A DNA stretch of 64,000 nt from Chloroflexota bacterium. Lineage in GTDB: Bacteria; Chloroflexota; Anaerolineae; 4572-78; J111. The stretch is taken from NCBI GenBank assembly GCA_016860845.1, contig BOKF01000009.1, forward strand, positions 207,869-271,868. The letters are read 5' to 3'. Positions 43,027 through 50,191 of this stretch are shown here, one piece after another (the first letter of the stretch is position 1; the number at the start of each line of letters is the position of its first letter). A program made the translations under genes and the position numbers. The notes below the pieces were generated by a model. That model did not search any database. It saw only the letters and a program-made list of their open reading frames with translations, and was not told the DNA's origin.

Positions 43027-43055
43027 TTGCCCCTTCCCCTTCCCCATGCTATAAT
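43027..43055 (+). promoter_or_regulatory. Sigma70-type promoter of the tRNA-Ser/SRP RNA unit
   Basis: TTGCCC (43027-43032) and TATAAT (43050-43055) with 17-bp spacing. The predicted start near 43062 is about 80 bases upstream of the first tRNA. Confidence 0.7.
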
Positions 43056-43085
43056 TTTTTGCCGTTGCCGTAAGAATTTACCTTA

Positions 43086-43136
43086 ACGGCGCATCAATTA
43101 ATAATTGACAATTCATTATTGACAATTAATTGTTAG
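43086..43136. repeat. AT-rich iterated inverted tract before the tRNA genes
   Basis: CAATTAATAATTGACAATT-type words with their complements (43095-43134) form an AT-rich hairpin between the promoter and the first tRNA-Ser. Confidence 0.65.
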
Positions 43137-43139
43137 CCT

Positions 43140-43226
43140 GGGGAGGTGCCAGAGTGGTCGAATGGGGCGGTCTCGAAAACCGCTGTAGGCTCCGGTCTAC
43201 CGTGGGTTCGAATCCCACCCTCCCCG
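43140..43226 (+). tRNA. tRNA-Ser (anticodon CGA)
   Basis: Acceptor stem GGGGAGG (43140-43146) pairs with CCTCCCC (43219-43225), discriminator G at 43226, 87 nt with a long variable arm typical of class II tRNAs. The anticodon arm GCGGT-CTCGAAA-ACCGC gives anticodon CGA, which reads UCG. The T-loop GGGTTCGAATCCC is perfect. CCA is not encoded. Confidence 0.97.
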
Positions 43227-43251
43227 CTGAAACGTTGAACGTTTAACGTTT

Positions 43252-43337
43252 GGAGAGGTCGCATAGCTGGTCTAGTGCGCGCGATTGGAAATCGCGTAGG
43301 TGTAACAGCCTCGAGGGTTCGAATCCCTCCCTCTCCG
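43252..43337 (+). tRNA. tRNA-Ser (anticodon GGA)
   Basis: Acceptor GGAGAGG (43252-43258) pairs with CCTCTCC (43330-43336), discriminator G, 86 nt, long variable arm. The anticodon arm CGCGA-TTGGAAA-TCGCG gives GGA, reading UCC/UCU. The T-arm GGGTTCGAATCCC is intact. CCA is not encoded. The 25-base spacer from the first tRNA-Ser is itself made of AACGTTT heptamer words. Confidence 0.97.
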
Positions 43338-43351
43338 CCTTTATCAGTATA

Positions 43352-43418
43352 GGTGTAGTCAGATGTCAGTAGTCAGACAAAATTTTTTCTGACTACTGAC
43401 TACTGGCTACTGACATCT
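43352..43418. repeat. Heptamer-iterated hairpin between tRNA-Ser and SRP RNA
   Basis: The left arm GATGTCAGTAGTCAG (43362-43376) and right arm CTGACTACTGAC...CTGACATC (43389-43417) are CAGTAGT/CTGACTA words around a loop containing TTTTTT. On the plus strand the loop and arms could act as a processing or pause site. Confidence 0.82.
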
Positions 43419-43420
43419 GT

Positions 43421-43576
43421 TCAGAGCGAGGGCAACCGGGTAGTGTTGAGGGTTGGGTCCTGCGCGGCAGGAGCCTGCGAACCAGGTCAGGTCCGGAAGG
43501 AAGCAGCCTTAAGTGGTCCCTCCTGGGCGCCGTAGGGCAGCCTGGCCGGAGCTACTCGGTTGCCGTCGCCCTGAGC
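43421..43576 (+). ncRNA. ffs: Signal recognition particle RNA (bacterial small SRP RNA)
   Basis: The domain IV hallmark GGTCAGGTCCGGAAGGAAGCAGCC spans 43486-43508 (Ffh-binding GGAA tetraloop region and AGCAG internal loop). The ends pair over a long helix: 43422-43444 (GAGCGAGGGCAACCGGGTAG-like) with 43553-43575. The approximately 155-nt length is longer than E. coli 4.5S RNA. It scaffolds Ffh for co-translational membrane targeting. It follows the two tRNA-Ser genes on the same strand. Confidence 0.95.
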
Positions 43577-43586
43577 AACAGCAATT

Positions 43587-43621
43587 CCCTCCCCTGCGAG
43601 GGGGAGGGGCCAGGGAGGGGG
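43587..43621. repeat. CCCTCCC/GGGAGGG palindromic repeat (copy D)
   Basis: CCCTCCCC-TGCGA-GGGGGAGGGG plus a second GGGAGGGGG arm, directly after the SRP RNA. Same family as 16473, 18860 and 23553. Confidence 0.82.
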
Positions 43622-43628
43622 TCAATGG

Positions 43629-43653
43629 GCGGATCAGTTTGATCCGCTTTTTT
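43629..43653 (+). terminator. Rho-independent terminator of the SRP RNA unit
   Basis: GCGGATCA (43629-43636) pairs with TGATCCGC (43640-43647) around GTT, followed by six T. It ends just four bases before the GNAT start codon. Confidence 0.9.
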
Positions 43654-43656
43654 CTT

Positions 43657-44436
43657 ATGAACGCTGATCAAATCCTTGCCCTGTTTGACCAGGAACAACG
43701 GCGTGATGTCGAATTTTCCGATGTCCGCCGCGAGGTGACGCCTACCGTGGTCCGGCAAGTGGGCCTCTACCACCCGGAGAGCGCCATTATTTATTCCTGG
43801 CTCACCCCCGATAATGTCGAGGCCGCTATCCGCGCCGAAATTGCTTACTTTGACCACCTGGGTCACGAGCTTGAGTGGAAAGTTTACGCCCATGACACGC
43901 CTGCCGATTTGAAAGACCGGCTTTTGGCCCACGGTTTTGAAGCCGAAGAGCCTGAAGCTCTGGTTGTCCTCGACCTCGAGAGCGCCCCCGCCGTCTTGTT
44001 CCAGCCTGTAAGCCACGACGTGCGGCGCATCACCGACCCCGATAATCTGCGTGACCTGGCGATTGTGCATGAAGGTGTCTGGCAAGAGGACTTTACGATC
44101 CTCCACGAGCGTTTAGCCCATGATTTACAGCAGGACCCCGCTCACATCTGCATCTACGCCGCCTATGTTGACGGACTTCCGGCCAGTGCGGCCTGGATCT
44201 ATTTTCACGAAGGCAGCCAATTTGCCAGCCTGTGGGGCGGATCAACCCTGCCGGCTTATCGGAAGCGCGGTCTTTACAGCGCCGTGCTGGCCGTCCGCGC
44301 CCAAGAGGCGCGCCGCCGGGGTGTCCGCTTTCTGACCGTAGATGCCAGCCCTATGAGCCGGCCTATCCTGCAATCCTTCGGCTTCCAGTGGCTAACCACT
44401 ATCTACCCCTGCAAATGGCCGGGCAAACAGAGCTAG
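43657..44436 (+). CDS. GNAT family N-acetyltransferase
   Basis: The 259 residues begin MNADQILALFDQEQRRDVEF. The N-terminal half is a degenerate GNAT-like or substrate domain (YSWLTPDNVEAAIRAEIAYFDHLGHELEWKVYAHDTPADLKDRLLAHGF). The C-terminal half is a normal GNAT fold with AAYVDGLPASAAWIYFH and the acetyl-CoA segment ALWGGSTLPAYRKRGLYSAVLAVRAQEARRRG (here FASLWGG). The substrate is unknown. The frame is open back to 43513 through the SRP RNA, but the ATG at 43657 after the terminator is the sensible start. There is no clear ribosome binding site, so translation may be nearly leaderless. Confidence 0.88.
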   Translation: MNADQILALFDQEQRRDVEFSDVRREVTPTVVRQVGLYHPESAIIYSWLTPDNVEAAIRAEIAYFDHLGHELEWKVYAHDTPADLKDRLLAHGFEAEEPEALVVLDLESAPAVLFQPVSHDVRRITDPDNLRDLAIVHEGVWQEDFTILHERLAHDLQQDPAHICIYAAYVDGLPASAAWIYFHEGSQFASLWGGSTLPAYRKRGLYSAVLAVRAQEARRRGVRFLTVDASPMSRPILQSFGFQWLTTIYPCKWPGKQS

Positions 44437-44443
44437 CTTAACG

Positions 44444-45988
44444 ATGCTGAGCCATCCAACAGCCCAACCGATAAGTCAGCAGCCTCAGCACAGGCGATTC
44501 AACTCTGCTTGGTGGCGCAGCCTGGGAGCGGTTGGTCTGCTCCTGGCGCTGTGGGCTGGATATCAGCTCACCGGCCAGCCGGTTACCCTGGTGATCAACG
44601 GCCAGCCCTACCCTATGCGCACTCACCGCCTGGAAGTGGCGGCGATTGTCCAAGCTGCCGGATTGACCTTGCAGCCTGAAGATCGGGTCCAGCCGCCGCT
44701 CAACCACCAACTCGCGCCGGGCGAAACCCTCGCCATCCAACTGGCCCGGCCGGTCTCGATTGAAGCGGATGGCCGGACCTGGCGTCTGCTGACTCATCAG
44801 CCCACCGTCGGCGAGGTTCTGGCCGAGGCTGGCCTGATAACCAATCCTCGGGACAAGATTTTGATTGAGGGGCAAGTTGTCCCGCCCCAGTCGCCTTTAC
44901 CGGCAGGCCAAAGTGCGCCCTCTTTAGCTAAAGGTATCACTCATCTCCTGGCCGCCGCCCGAACGCCGCAAGGGGCCATCGCCTCAGCCCGCCCTGCGCC
45001 GGTCCAACTGATTATCCGGCGGGCCGTGCCGATCAGCCTGCACGACGGCCAGGTTAGCAGCACGTTTTACACAACCCAGCCCAACGTCGGCGAGGCGCTG
45101 TTGGAACAAGGTTTAACCCTGTTTTTAGGGGATAAGGTAACGCCCGGTCTCGGTACACGCCTGTCGCCGGGGATGCGAATTTACGTGCAGCGCTCGCTGC
45201 CGGTCGCTCTGACGGTGGACGGCCGGCTCATCAAAACACGCACGCGCGGCAAGACGGTCGGCGAAGTGTTAGCCCAGGAAGGTGTGGCGCTGATGGGCGA
45301 GGATTACAGCCGGCCAGCAGCCAAACAGCCGATTGCCGGCGATACCCTGATTGAAGTGGTTCGGGTGCGTGAAGCCGTTGAAATCGAAGAGGAATTTATC
45401 CCCTTTGAAAGCGAGTGGATTCCCGATGCCGAGATGGAGGTTGACCAGCAAGAAAAACGGCAGGTGGGCGTGACCGGGGTCATCAAGAGCCGCACCCGGA
45501 TTCGGTATGAAAACGGCCAGGAGGTGTGGCGGAGACTGGAAGATGAGTGGTTAGACCAGGAGCCAAGCACCCAGATTATTGCTTATGGCACCAGCGTGGT
45601 CGTGCGCACTCTGGACACGCCGGCCGGCCCGATTGAATACTGGCGCAAGATCCCGATGCTGGTCACTCCCTATAACGCCGCTACTTCCGGCAAATCTGCC
45701 GACCATCCCCAATACGGCATCACTCGCACGGGCCTGCGCGTGGGCTTTGGCATGGCCGCGGTTGATCCCAAGGTAATTCCGCTGATGACCAAAATCTACG
45801 TACCTGATTACGGCATCGCCCTGGCTGCCGATACCGGGGGTTTGATTGTGGGCAAACATATTGACCTGGCTTTTGACGACCACCAGCCCCTGCCCGATCT
45901 CTACGGCTGGCGCGATGTCTACATGCTCACCCCCGTTCCGCCCGCAGACAAAATTCGCTATGTTTTGCCGCAATGGCCGCCGCAGTAA
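44444..45988 (+). CDS. Cell-wall protein with DUF348 (ubiquitin-like) repeats, G5-like region and C-terminal 3D domain
   Basis: This 514-residue predicted secreted muralytic enzyme starts with a membrane signal near 25-45 (SLGAVGLLLALWAGYQL). Three DUF348-type repeats follow (PVTLVINGQPYPMRTHRLEVAAIVQAAGL; ISLHDGQVSSTFYTTQPNVGEALLEQGL; VALTVDGRLIKTRTRGKTVGEVLAQEGV). A G5-like segment follows (VREAVEIEEEFIPFESEWIPDAEMEVDQQEKRQVGVTGV). The C-terminal 3D domain has DPKVIPLMTKIYVPDYGIALAADTGGLIVGKHIDLAF, with the three conserved Asp. Relatives (RpfB-like/YabE-like) hydrolyse peptidoglycan. It is likely cotranscribed with the GNAT gene (8-base gap). Confidence 0.9.
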   Translation: MLSHPTAQPISQQPQHRRFNSAWWRSLGAVGLLLALWAGYQLTGQPVTLVINGQPYPMRTHRLEVAAIVQAAGLTLQPEDRVQPPLNHQLAPGETLAIQLARPVSIEADGRTWRLLTHQPTVGEVLAEAGLITNPRDKILIEGQVVPPQSPLPAGQSAPSLAKGITHLLAAARTPQGAIASARPAPVQLIIRRAVPISLHDGQVSSTFYTTQPNVGEALLEQGLTLFLGDKVTPGLGTRLSPGMRIYVQRSLPVALTVDGRLIKTRTRGKTVGEVLAQEGVALMGEDYSRPAAKQPIAGDTLIEVVRVREAVEIEEEFIPFESEWIPDAEMEVDQQEKRQVGVTGVIKSRTRIRYENGQEVWRRLEDEWLDQEPSTQIIAYGTSVVVRTLDTPAGPIEYWRKIPMLVTPYNAATSGKSADHPQYGITRTGLRVGFGMAAVDPKVIPLMTKIYVPDYGIALAADTGGLIVGKHIDLAFDDHQPLPDLYGWRDVYMLTPVPPADKIRYVLPQWPPQ

Positions 45989-46035
45989 AGTAACAGGATA
46001 GCAGTATCTGCTACTTTGTTACCTTGCTACTTGTT
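45985..46035. repeat. Iterated-word hairpin upstream of rsmA
   Basis: GTAACAGGATAGCAG faces CTGCTACTTTGTTAC around TAT (45988-46021), and CTTGCTACTTG continues to the ribosome binding site of rsmA. Confidence 0.72.
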
Positions 46036-46048
46036 TAAAGGACCTCCT

Positions 46049-46978
46049 GTGGACTCTCTCTCAACCCTTCTCAAGAAATACGGCCTTCGTCCCCGCAAAG
46101 AACTGGGACAAAATTTTTTAACCGATCCGGTTCACCTGGCTAAAATTGTTGACGTTGCCGGGTTGACTCCTTCCGACACCGTTTTAGAAATCGGCCCCGG
46201 CCCCGGTACGCTGACGCGCCTGTTGGCCGAGCAAGCCGGGCGGGTTATCGCCGTCGAACTCGACCCACACATGGTCACTCTGCTCAAAAATGAATACGGC
46301 CATCTCAAGAATTTAATCGTGGTCGAAGCCGATATTTTGCAGACCGATTTGAGCCGTTTAATCCGCTCGGCTGAGAACTCTGAGCAGGTATCCTTAGTCA
46401 ATGGCCGACCCCCGATCCCCAACCCCCGACCCTCCACCTACAAAGTTGTCGCTAACCTCCCCTACTACATTACCTCTGCCGTGATCCGTCATCTGTTAGA
46501 GGCGACTCCCCAACCAGAGCGGGTCGTGGTCACCGTCCAGAAGGAGGTGGCTCAGCGGATGGTGGCCAAGCCGGGGCAAATGAGCCTGTTGGCCGTCAGC
46601 GTGCAATTTTACGGACAGCCCAGCCTGGCCCATCACATCCCGGCTGGCGCATTTTATCCCGTCCCTAAAGTAGACTCCGCCGTCGTGCGCATTGACACCT
46701 TTGCCCAGCCGGTCGTTGCCGTGGCTGATACCGATTATTTTTTCCGGGTAGTCAAAGCCGGTTTTGGCCAAAAACGGAAACAATTGAAAAACTCGCTGGC
46801 GGCGGGCCTGGCCAAACCTATACCGGCAGTTATCGAGGCCTTGACCAGGGCTAACATTGACCCAACCCGGCGGGCCGAAACCTTAAGTTTAGAGGAATGG
46901 GGCCGCCTGGCCGAAGTTTTGAAAAGTCCGCCGTCAGGAGACGACGGGCAAAATCAGGGAATTTTGCATTCCACTTGA
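46049..46978 (+). CDS. rsmA: 16S rRNA dimethyladenosine transferase RsmA (KsgA), with an in-frame insertion
   Basis: It dimethylates two adjacent adenosines near the 3' end of 16S rRNA during small-subunit assembly. The 309 residues begin with LLKKYGLRPRKELGQNFLTDP. SAM motif I is VLEIGPGPGTLTRLLAEQAGRVIAVELD, motif IV is VVANLPYYITSAVI, and the C-terminal domain has VPKVDSAVVRI. The GTG at 46049 has AAAGGA 6 bases upstream. Between SAM motif III (DILQTDLSRLI) and the NLPYY motif there are about 25 extra residues including GRPPIPNPRPST, encoded by a heptamer tract. A small-RNA promoter -35 box overlaps the stop codon. Confidence 0.95.
   Translation: MDSLSTLLKKYGLRPRKELGQNFLTDPVHLAKIVDVAGLTPSDTVLEIGPGPGTLTRLLAEQAGRVIAVELDPHMVTLLKNEYGHLKNLIVVEADILQTDLSRLIRSAENSEQVSLVNGRPPIPNPRPSTYKVVANLPYYITSAVIRHLLEATPQPERVVVTVQKEVAQRMVAKPGQMSLLAVSVQFYGQPSLAHHIPAGAFYPVPKVDSAVVRIDTFAQPVVAVADTDYFFRVVKAGFGQKRKQLKNSLAAGLAKPIPAVIEALTRANIDPTRRAETLSLEEWGRLAEVLKSPPSGDDGQNQGILHST
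46408..46435. repeat. Heptamer-iterated insertion within rsmA
   Basis: Four 7-nt words (ACCCCCG, ATCCCCA, ACCCCCG, ACCCTCC) run in frame, encoding PPIPNPRPST in a surface position between conserved motifs. Confidence 0.8.
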
Positions 46979-47003
46979 CAAAAATAAGAAATGATTGTAT
47001 ATT
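46975..47003 (+). promoter_or_regulatory. Consensus sigma70 promoter of small RNA 1
   Basis: TTGACA (46975-46980) and TATATT (46998-47003) with exactly 17-bp spacing. The -35 box overlaps the rsmA stop codon. Confidence 0.85.
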
Positions 47004-47008
47004 ATTTC

Positions 47009-47096
47009 ACAAGGCATTTCTCTCCTTTCTTGTTGTTTGCCTCCCTCCTTAATAGGATGACCCCGGCGCTGCCCCCACCCGGGGTCATCTGTTTTT
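47009..47096 (+). ncRNA. Candidate small RNA 1 with anti-SD-like C-rich motif
   Basis: The predicted transcript runs from about 47009 to the terminator (47056-47096). Unpaired 5' sequence contains the block CTTGTTGTTTGCCTCCC followed by TCCTT (47029-47050). It is shared almost exactly with small RNA 2. The CCTCCC-TCCTT core resembles the 16S rRNA 3' end and could pair with Shine-Dalgarno sequences. No open reading frame of note is present. Confidence 0.65.
47056..47096 (+). terminator. Terminator of small RNA 1
   Basis: GATGACCCCGG (47056-47066) pairs with CCGGGGTCATC (47079-47089), followed by TG and T5. Confidence 0.88.
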
Positions 47097-47102
47097 AAAG
47101 CC

Positions 47103-47131
47103 AAACAGGCTGCACTAAATGCAGCCTGTTT
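47103..47131. terminator. Symmetric hairpin between the two small RNAs
   Basis: AAACAGGCTGCA (47103-47114) pairs perfectly with TGCAGCCTGTTT (47120-47131). With A and T runs on both sides it could act on either strand. Confidence 0.75.
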
Positions 47132-47158
47132 AAAATTTGCCCAAATGATCCAAGTTGC

Positions 47159-47187
47159 TTGACAAAGGGGGGTGAGCCGGGTATAAC
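47159..47187 (+). promoter_or_regulatory. Consensus sigma70 promoter of small RNA 2
   Basis: TTGACA (47159-47164) and TATAAC (47182-47187) with 17-bp spacing. Confidence 0.85.
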
Positions 47188-47193
47188 TTTTCC

Positions 47194-47280
47194 ACAACAG
47201 GCGGCAATGGTCCTCTTGTTGTTTTCCTCCCCTCCTCAAGTCGGTTGCTCCGGGTACCCTCCGGGGCAACCACTTTTTTA
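47194..47280 (+). ncRNA. Candidate small RNA 2 with anti-SD-like C-rich motif
   Basis: The predicted transcript starts near 47194 and ends at the T6 run near 47279. It repeats the block CTTGTTGTTTTCCTCCC then CTCCT (47215-47237) in the same position relative to promoter and terminator as small RNA 1. About 20 of 22 positions of the block are identical, whereas the terminator stems differ entirely. Confidence 0.65.
47243..47279 (+). terminator. Terminator of small RNA 2
   Basis: GGTTGC-T-CCGG (47243-47253) pairs with CCGG-G-GCAACC (47261-47271), one G-U, followed by AC and six T. Confidence 0.88.
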
Positions 47281-47329
47281 AACCGTTAGCAGGTTGAAGG
47301 TTGAAAGGCTAGACGCCACATTCAACGTG

Positions 47330-48619
47330 CTAACGTTCCACGATCAAACGGTGATATTTCTTCTTTCCGGCCCGGAGCAAAATCCCGGCCGGGGTCAAAT
47401 TGTCCGGAGTCAAAACTGCTTCCGCTTCATCCACGCGTTGATCGTTCACGTAGATTCCACCCTGCTGGACCATACGCCGCGCTTCTCCACGCGATTGGGT
47501 CAGGCCAGTTTCGGCAAAAATTTCCAAAACACCTACTCCTTGCTCTAGGCGGGTGCGAGGTATGAGAGTCGTAGGCAGATCAGCTAGTGCATCGCTATCC
47601 TTAACCTCAACACTATCTGTTAAGGCAATATTATCTTCTACAACAATAAGTCTTCTTCCAAAGGCAGCACTGGCGGTAGTCTGAGCAGCACGCGCTGCTT
47701 CTTCACCATGAGTAATTTTGGTCGCTTCAAAGGCCAAAACCCGCTTGGCTTCGCGCAGCTCGGCCCCTTCGAGGGCAGCCAGCCGGTTGATCTCCGTGAT
47801 GGGCAAAAAGGTGAAGATTTTCAGCAGCTTGGCCACATCGCGGTCATCACAGTTGATCCAATACTGGTAATAATCGTAGGGGCTGAGTCTTTCGGGGTCC
47901 AGCCAGACCGCCCCGGCGGCGGTTTTGCCCATCTTGGCCCCGTCGGCCGTCGTCAGCAAGTGGTAGGTCATGGCCTGGGCAGTTGCCCCTTCAACCCGGC
48001 GAATTAAATCTACGCCGGCCAGCAGATTGCTCCACTGGTCGTCGCCGCCCATCTGCATGGTACAGCCGTAGCGGCGGTAGAGTTCCAGAAAATCATAGGC
48101 TTGCAGGAGCTGGTAGTTAAACTCGATGAAACTCAAGCCCCGCTCCAGGCGCAGCTTGTAGGCTTCGGCGGCCAGCATGCGGTTGACGCTAAAATGGCGG
48201 CCAATCTCGCGCAGGAAGGAAATGTATTTGAGGTCCAGCAGCCACCTGGCGTTATTTTCAGGGATGGCCCGGCCCTCGTCAAAGTGCAGATAATGGTTAA
48301 GTTGGGCGTGGAGTTTATGAGCATTCGCCTCGATACTTTCTTCGGAAAGCATCTGGCGCATCTCGGTTTTGCCGCTGGGGTCGCCAACCATGGTCGTGCC
48401 GCCGCCGACCAGGCCAATCGGCCGGTGCCTGGCTCGCTGCAAGTGCATCATAGCCATTACAGGGACCAGGTGGCCGGCGTGCATGCTATCGGCCGTACCG
48501 TCGAAGCCCACGTAAAATGTTATCTGCCCTTCACCTAACATTTTGCGGACGGCATCCTCATCTGTCACCTGGGCAATGAAGCCGCGCTCCTGGAGAATGT
48601 CAAAGGCGTTGTCGCTCAT
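47330..48619 (-). CDS. tyrS: Tyrosyl-tRNA synthetase
   Basis: It charges tRNA-Tyr. The 429 residues contain the class I features: YVGFDGTADSMHAGHLVPVMAMMHL (HIGH-like HAGH), the tyrosine-binding YQLLQAYDFLELYRRYGCTMQMGGDDQWSN, and the KMSKS-like loop DGAKMGKTAAGA. A C-terminal S4 domain (EIFAETGLTQSRGEARRMVQQGGIYVNDQRV) ends the protein. The ATG at 48619 is used; a GTG at 48628 is possible. Its 3' end (RLIVER-stop) lies within an iterated GGTTGAA/AACGTT tract (47285-47335). It is convergent with the small RNAs. Confidence 0.96.
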   Translation of the reverse strand: MSDNAFDILQERGFIAQVTDEDAVRKMLGEGQITFYVGFDGTADSMHAGHLVPVMAMMHLQRARHRPIGLVGGGTTMVGDPSGKTEMRQMLSEESIEANAHKLHAQLNHYLHFDEGRAIPENNARWLLDLKYISFLREIGRHFSVNRMLAAEAYKLRLERGLSFIEFNYQLLQAYDFLELYRRYGCTMQMGGDDQWSNLLAGVDLIRRVEGATAQAMTYHLLTTADGAKMGKTAAGAVWLDPERLSPYDYYQYWINCDDRDVAKLLKIFTFLPITEINRLAALEGAELREAKRVLAFEATKITHGEEAARAAQTTASAAFGRRLIVVEDNIALTDSVEVKDSDALADLPTTLIPRTRLEQGVGVLEIFAETGLTQSRGEARRMVQQGGIYVNDQRVDEAEAVLTPDNLTPAGILLRAGKKKYHRLIVER

Positions 48620-48679
48620 AATTGTCACAAACTCACTTCTTTTGCGTTGGATTTGGCTATTATACTAAGCTCACTATTT

Positions 48680-49654
48680 TCAGCCAATCTGCCACAACCT
48701 CACGCTCTGGTCCACACTGCCCGAAACCAGCAGAGCGCCGTCGCCGTTAAAGGCAACGCTGGTGACGGGTTTGCTGTGGCCGGCCAACTGCTGGATTGGA
48801 CGGCCGCTTGCAACCTCCCAAAAACGGACCGTGTGATCGTAGTTGCCCGCTGCCAAAATCTGCCCGCCGGGATGAAAGGCCACACTGTTGACCCAGTTGA
48901 CATAGCGGGGGCGCAGGCCAATCAGGCGCGGCAGCCGGTAGACAACCTCCCGCCAGTTCCGCAGCCGCATCTGCCGGACTTCCTGCCCGGTCGAGACATC
49001 CCACAGCCGCACCGTTCGATCTTTGCTGCCCGAAGCCAGGAGTAAACCGTCGGGGCTGAAGGCGAGGCTCCAGACAAAGCCGGTATGGCCGAGCAGTTGC
49101 GACTTCTCCTTGCCGGTCGAGCGGTGCCACAAGCGCACCGTTTTATCGGCGCTGGCCGAGGCCAGAACACGGCCACCTGGACTCTGCGGCGTGTCAGGGC
49201 TGAAGGCCACGCTCAGCACGGCCTGGGTGTGCCCTTTGAGCGTCATAATTTCCTGGCCGCCGCCCACACTCCACAGGCGAATCGTCTGATCCGCGCCGCC
49301 CGAAGCCAGGACGCGCCCATCCGGGCTAAAATTGACGCTCCAGACCGCGCCGGTATGCCCCTGGAATCGCTGCACTTCCTGGCCGCTGGCCGCGTCCCAC
49401 AAGCAGATCAAGCCATCTTTACTGGCCGAAGCTAAGGTCTGTCCATCGGGGTTAAAGGCAACATTCCAGACCGTATCCGTATGCCCGGACAGCCGCCGGA
49501 TTTCCTGGCCGCTGGACACATCCCACAGGCAAATAGTTTTATCCTGGCTGGCCGAAGCTAAAATGTGACTATCGGGGCTAAAGGCGACGCTGAGAACGGC
49601 GTCGGTGTGACCTTGTAAGATTTTGTGTAGGCGAGGTTTAATTGTCGGTTGCAT
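48680..49654 (-). CDS. WD40-repeat protein
   Basis: The 324 residues consist almost wholly of seven WD40 repeats (first: LQGHTDAVLSVAFSPDSHILASASQDKTICLWDVSSGQEI; last: LAGHSKPVTSVAFNGDGALLVSGSVDQSVRLWQIG), so it forms one complete beta-propeller. There is no signal peptide, kinase or other domain. Repeat 6 carries a short insert (MRLRNWREVVYRLPRLIGLRPRYVNW). Propellers of this kind are protein-binding scaffolds; the partner is unknown. The high internal repetition makes the gene a candidate for recombination. Confidence 0.93.
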   Translation of the reverse strand: MQPTIKPRLHKILQGHTDAVLSVAFSPDSHILASASQDKTICLWDVSSGQEIRRLSGHTDTVWNVAFNPDGQTLASASKDGLICLWDAASGQEVQRFQGHTGAVWSVNFSPDGRVLASGGADQTIRLWSVGGGQEIMTLKGHTQAVLSVAFSPDTPQSPGGRVLASASADKTVRLWHRSTGKEKSQLLGHTGFVWSLAFSPDGLLLASGSKDRTVRLWDVSTGQEVRQMRLRNWREVVYRLPRLIGLRPRYVNWVNSVAFHPGGQILAAGNYDHTVRFWEVASGRPIQQLAGHSKPVTSVAFNGDGALLVSGSVDQSVRLWQIG

Positions 49655-49678
49655 CGAAGATGAATAGGAAATTTCGTC

Positions 49679-50131
49679 TTACGGCCTTATCCCAAAGTAG
49701 GAATAAGCGGCGGCGACGGCAATGCCCAGCCAGGTCGTCCCGGCGTCAGTTAACGTGGTGACGGCATCAGGGTATAACATCGAGCCGGCAACCAAGGCGG
49801 CCAGACCCGAAATGATCCAGACCAAAACGTACCCCCCGGCGATATAAGCGGTAATCCGTTTTGAACTCTCGCTCAAGTCGGAAGTTAACGTTTTAGCCCC
49901 GGGAGCCTCCCCCGGTTTGGTCGTGGCCAGTTCAGCCACAACCAGGGCCGAAACCAGTCCAGCCACGGTTGTATGCACAAAAATGACCCCGGACGGAATA
50001 TCCCCCGCCTGGCAGGTGCCGCCAGAGACGCAACGGGCTATGTTGATCATGTAAATCATAGTAAAGGTGTACAAGCCCAACAGGATAATGGCAATGACTC
50101 CCCCGAAAAGCAGCGCAAAGGGTTTCGACAT
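49679..50131 (-). CDS. Small multi-span membrane protein of unknown function
   Basis: The 150 residues have three or four predicted membrane spans (LLFGGVIAIILLGLYTFTMIYMI, GVIFVHTTVAGLVSALVVAELA, AYIAGGYVLVWIISGLAALVAGSM, TTWLGIAVAAAYSYFGI). A pair of cysteines lies in the first external loop (RCVSGGTCQAG), which could form a disulfide. No family was recognised. It lies downstream of the GH5-like gene and upstream of the WD40 gene on the same strand. Confidence 0.75.
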   Translation of the reverse strand: MSKPFALLFGGVIAIILLGLYTFTMIYMINIARCVSGGTCQAGDIPSGVIFVHTTVAGLVSALVVAELATTKPGEAPGAKTLTSDLSESSKRITAYIAGGYVLVWIISGLAALVAGSMLYPDAVTTLTDAGTTWLGIAVAAAYSYFGIRP

Positions 50132-50149
50132 TTTGTAGTCTCCTTGAAA

Positions 50150-50185
50150 GTAGTAGACAGTAACCAGTAGTCAGTAATCAGATAG
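50150..50185. repeat. Heptamer-iterated tract (CAGTAAT words)
   Basis: About five 7-nt words of the CAGTAAC / CAGTAGT / CAGTAAT type between two minus-strand genes. Confidence 0.72.
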
Positions 50186-50191
50186 TTTCGT

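Noticed and set aside
43513..43656. N-terminal extension of the GNAT ORF
   Set aside because: The frame runs through SRP RNA, a palindromic repeat and a terminator; the ATG at 43657 follows directly after the terminator.
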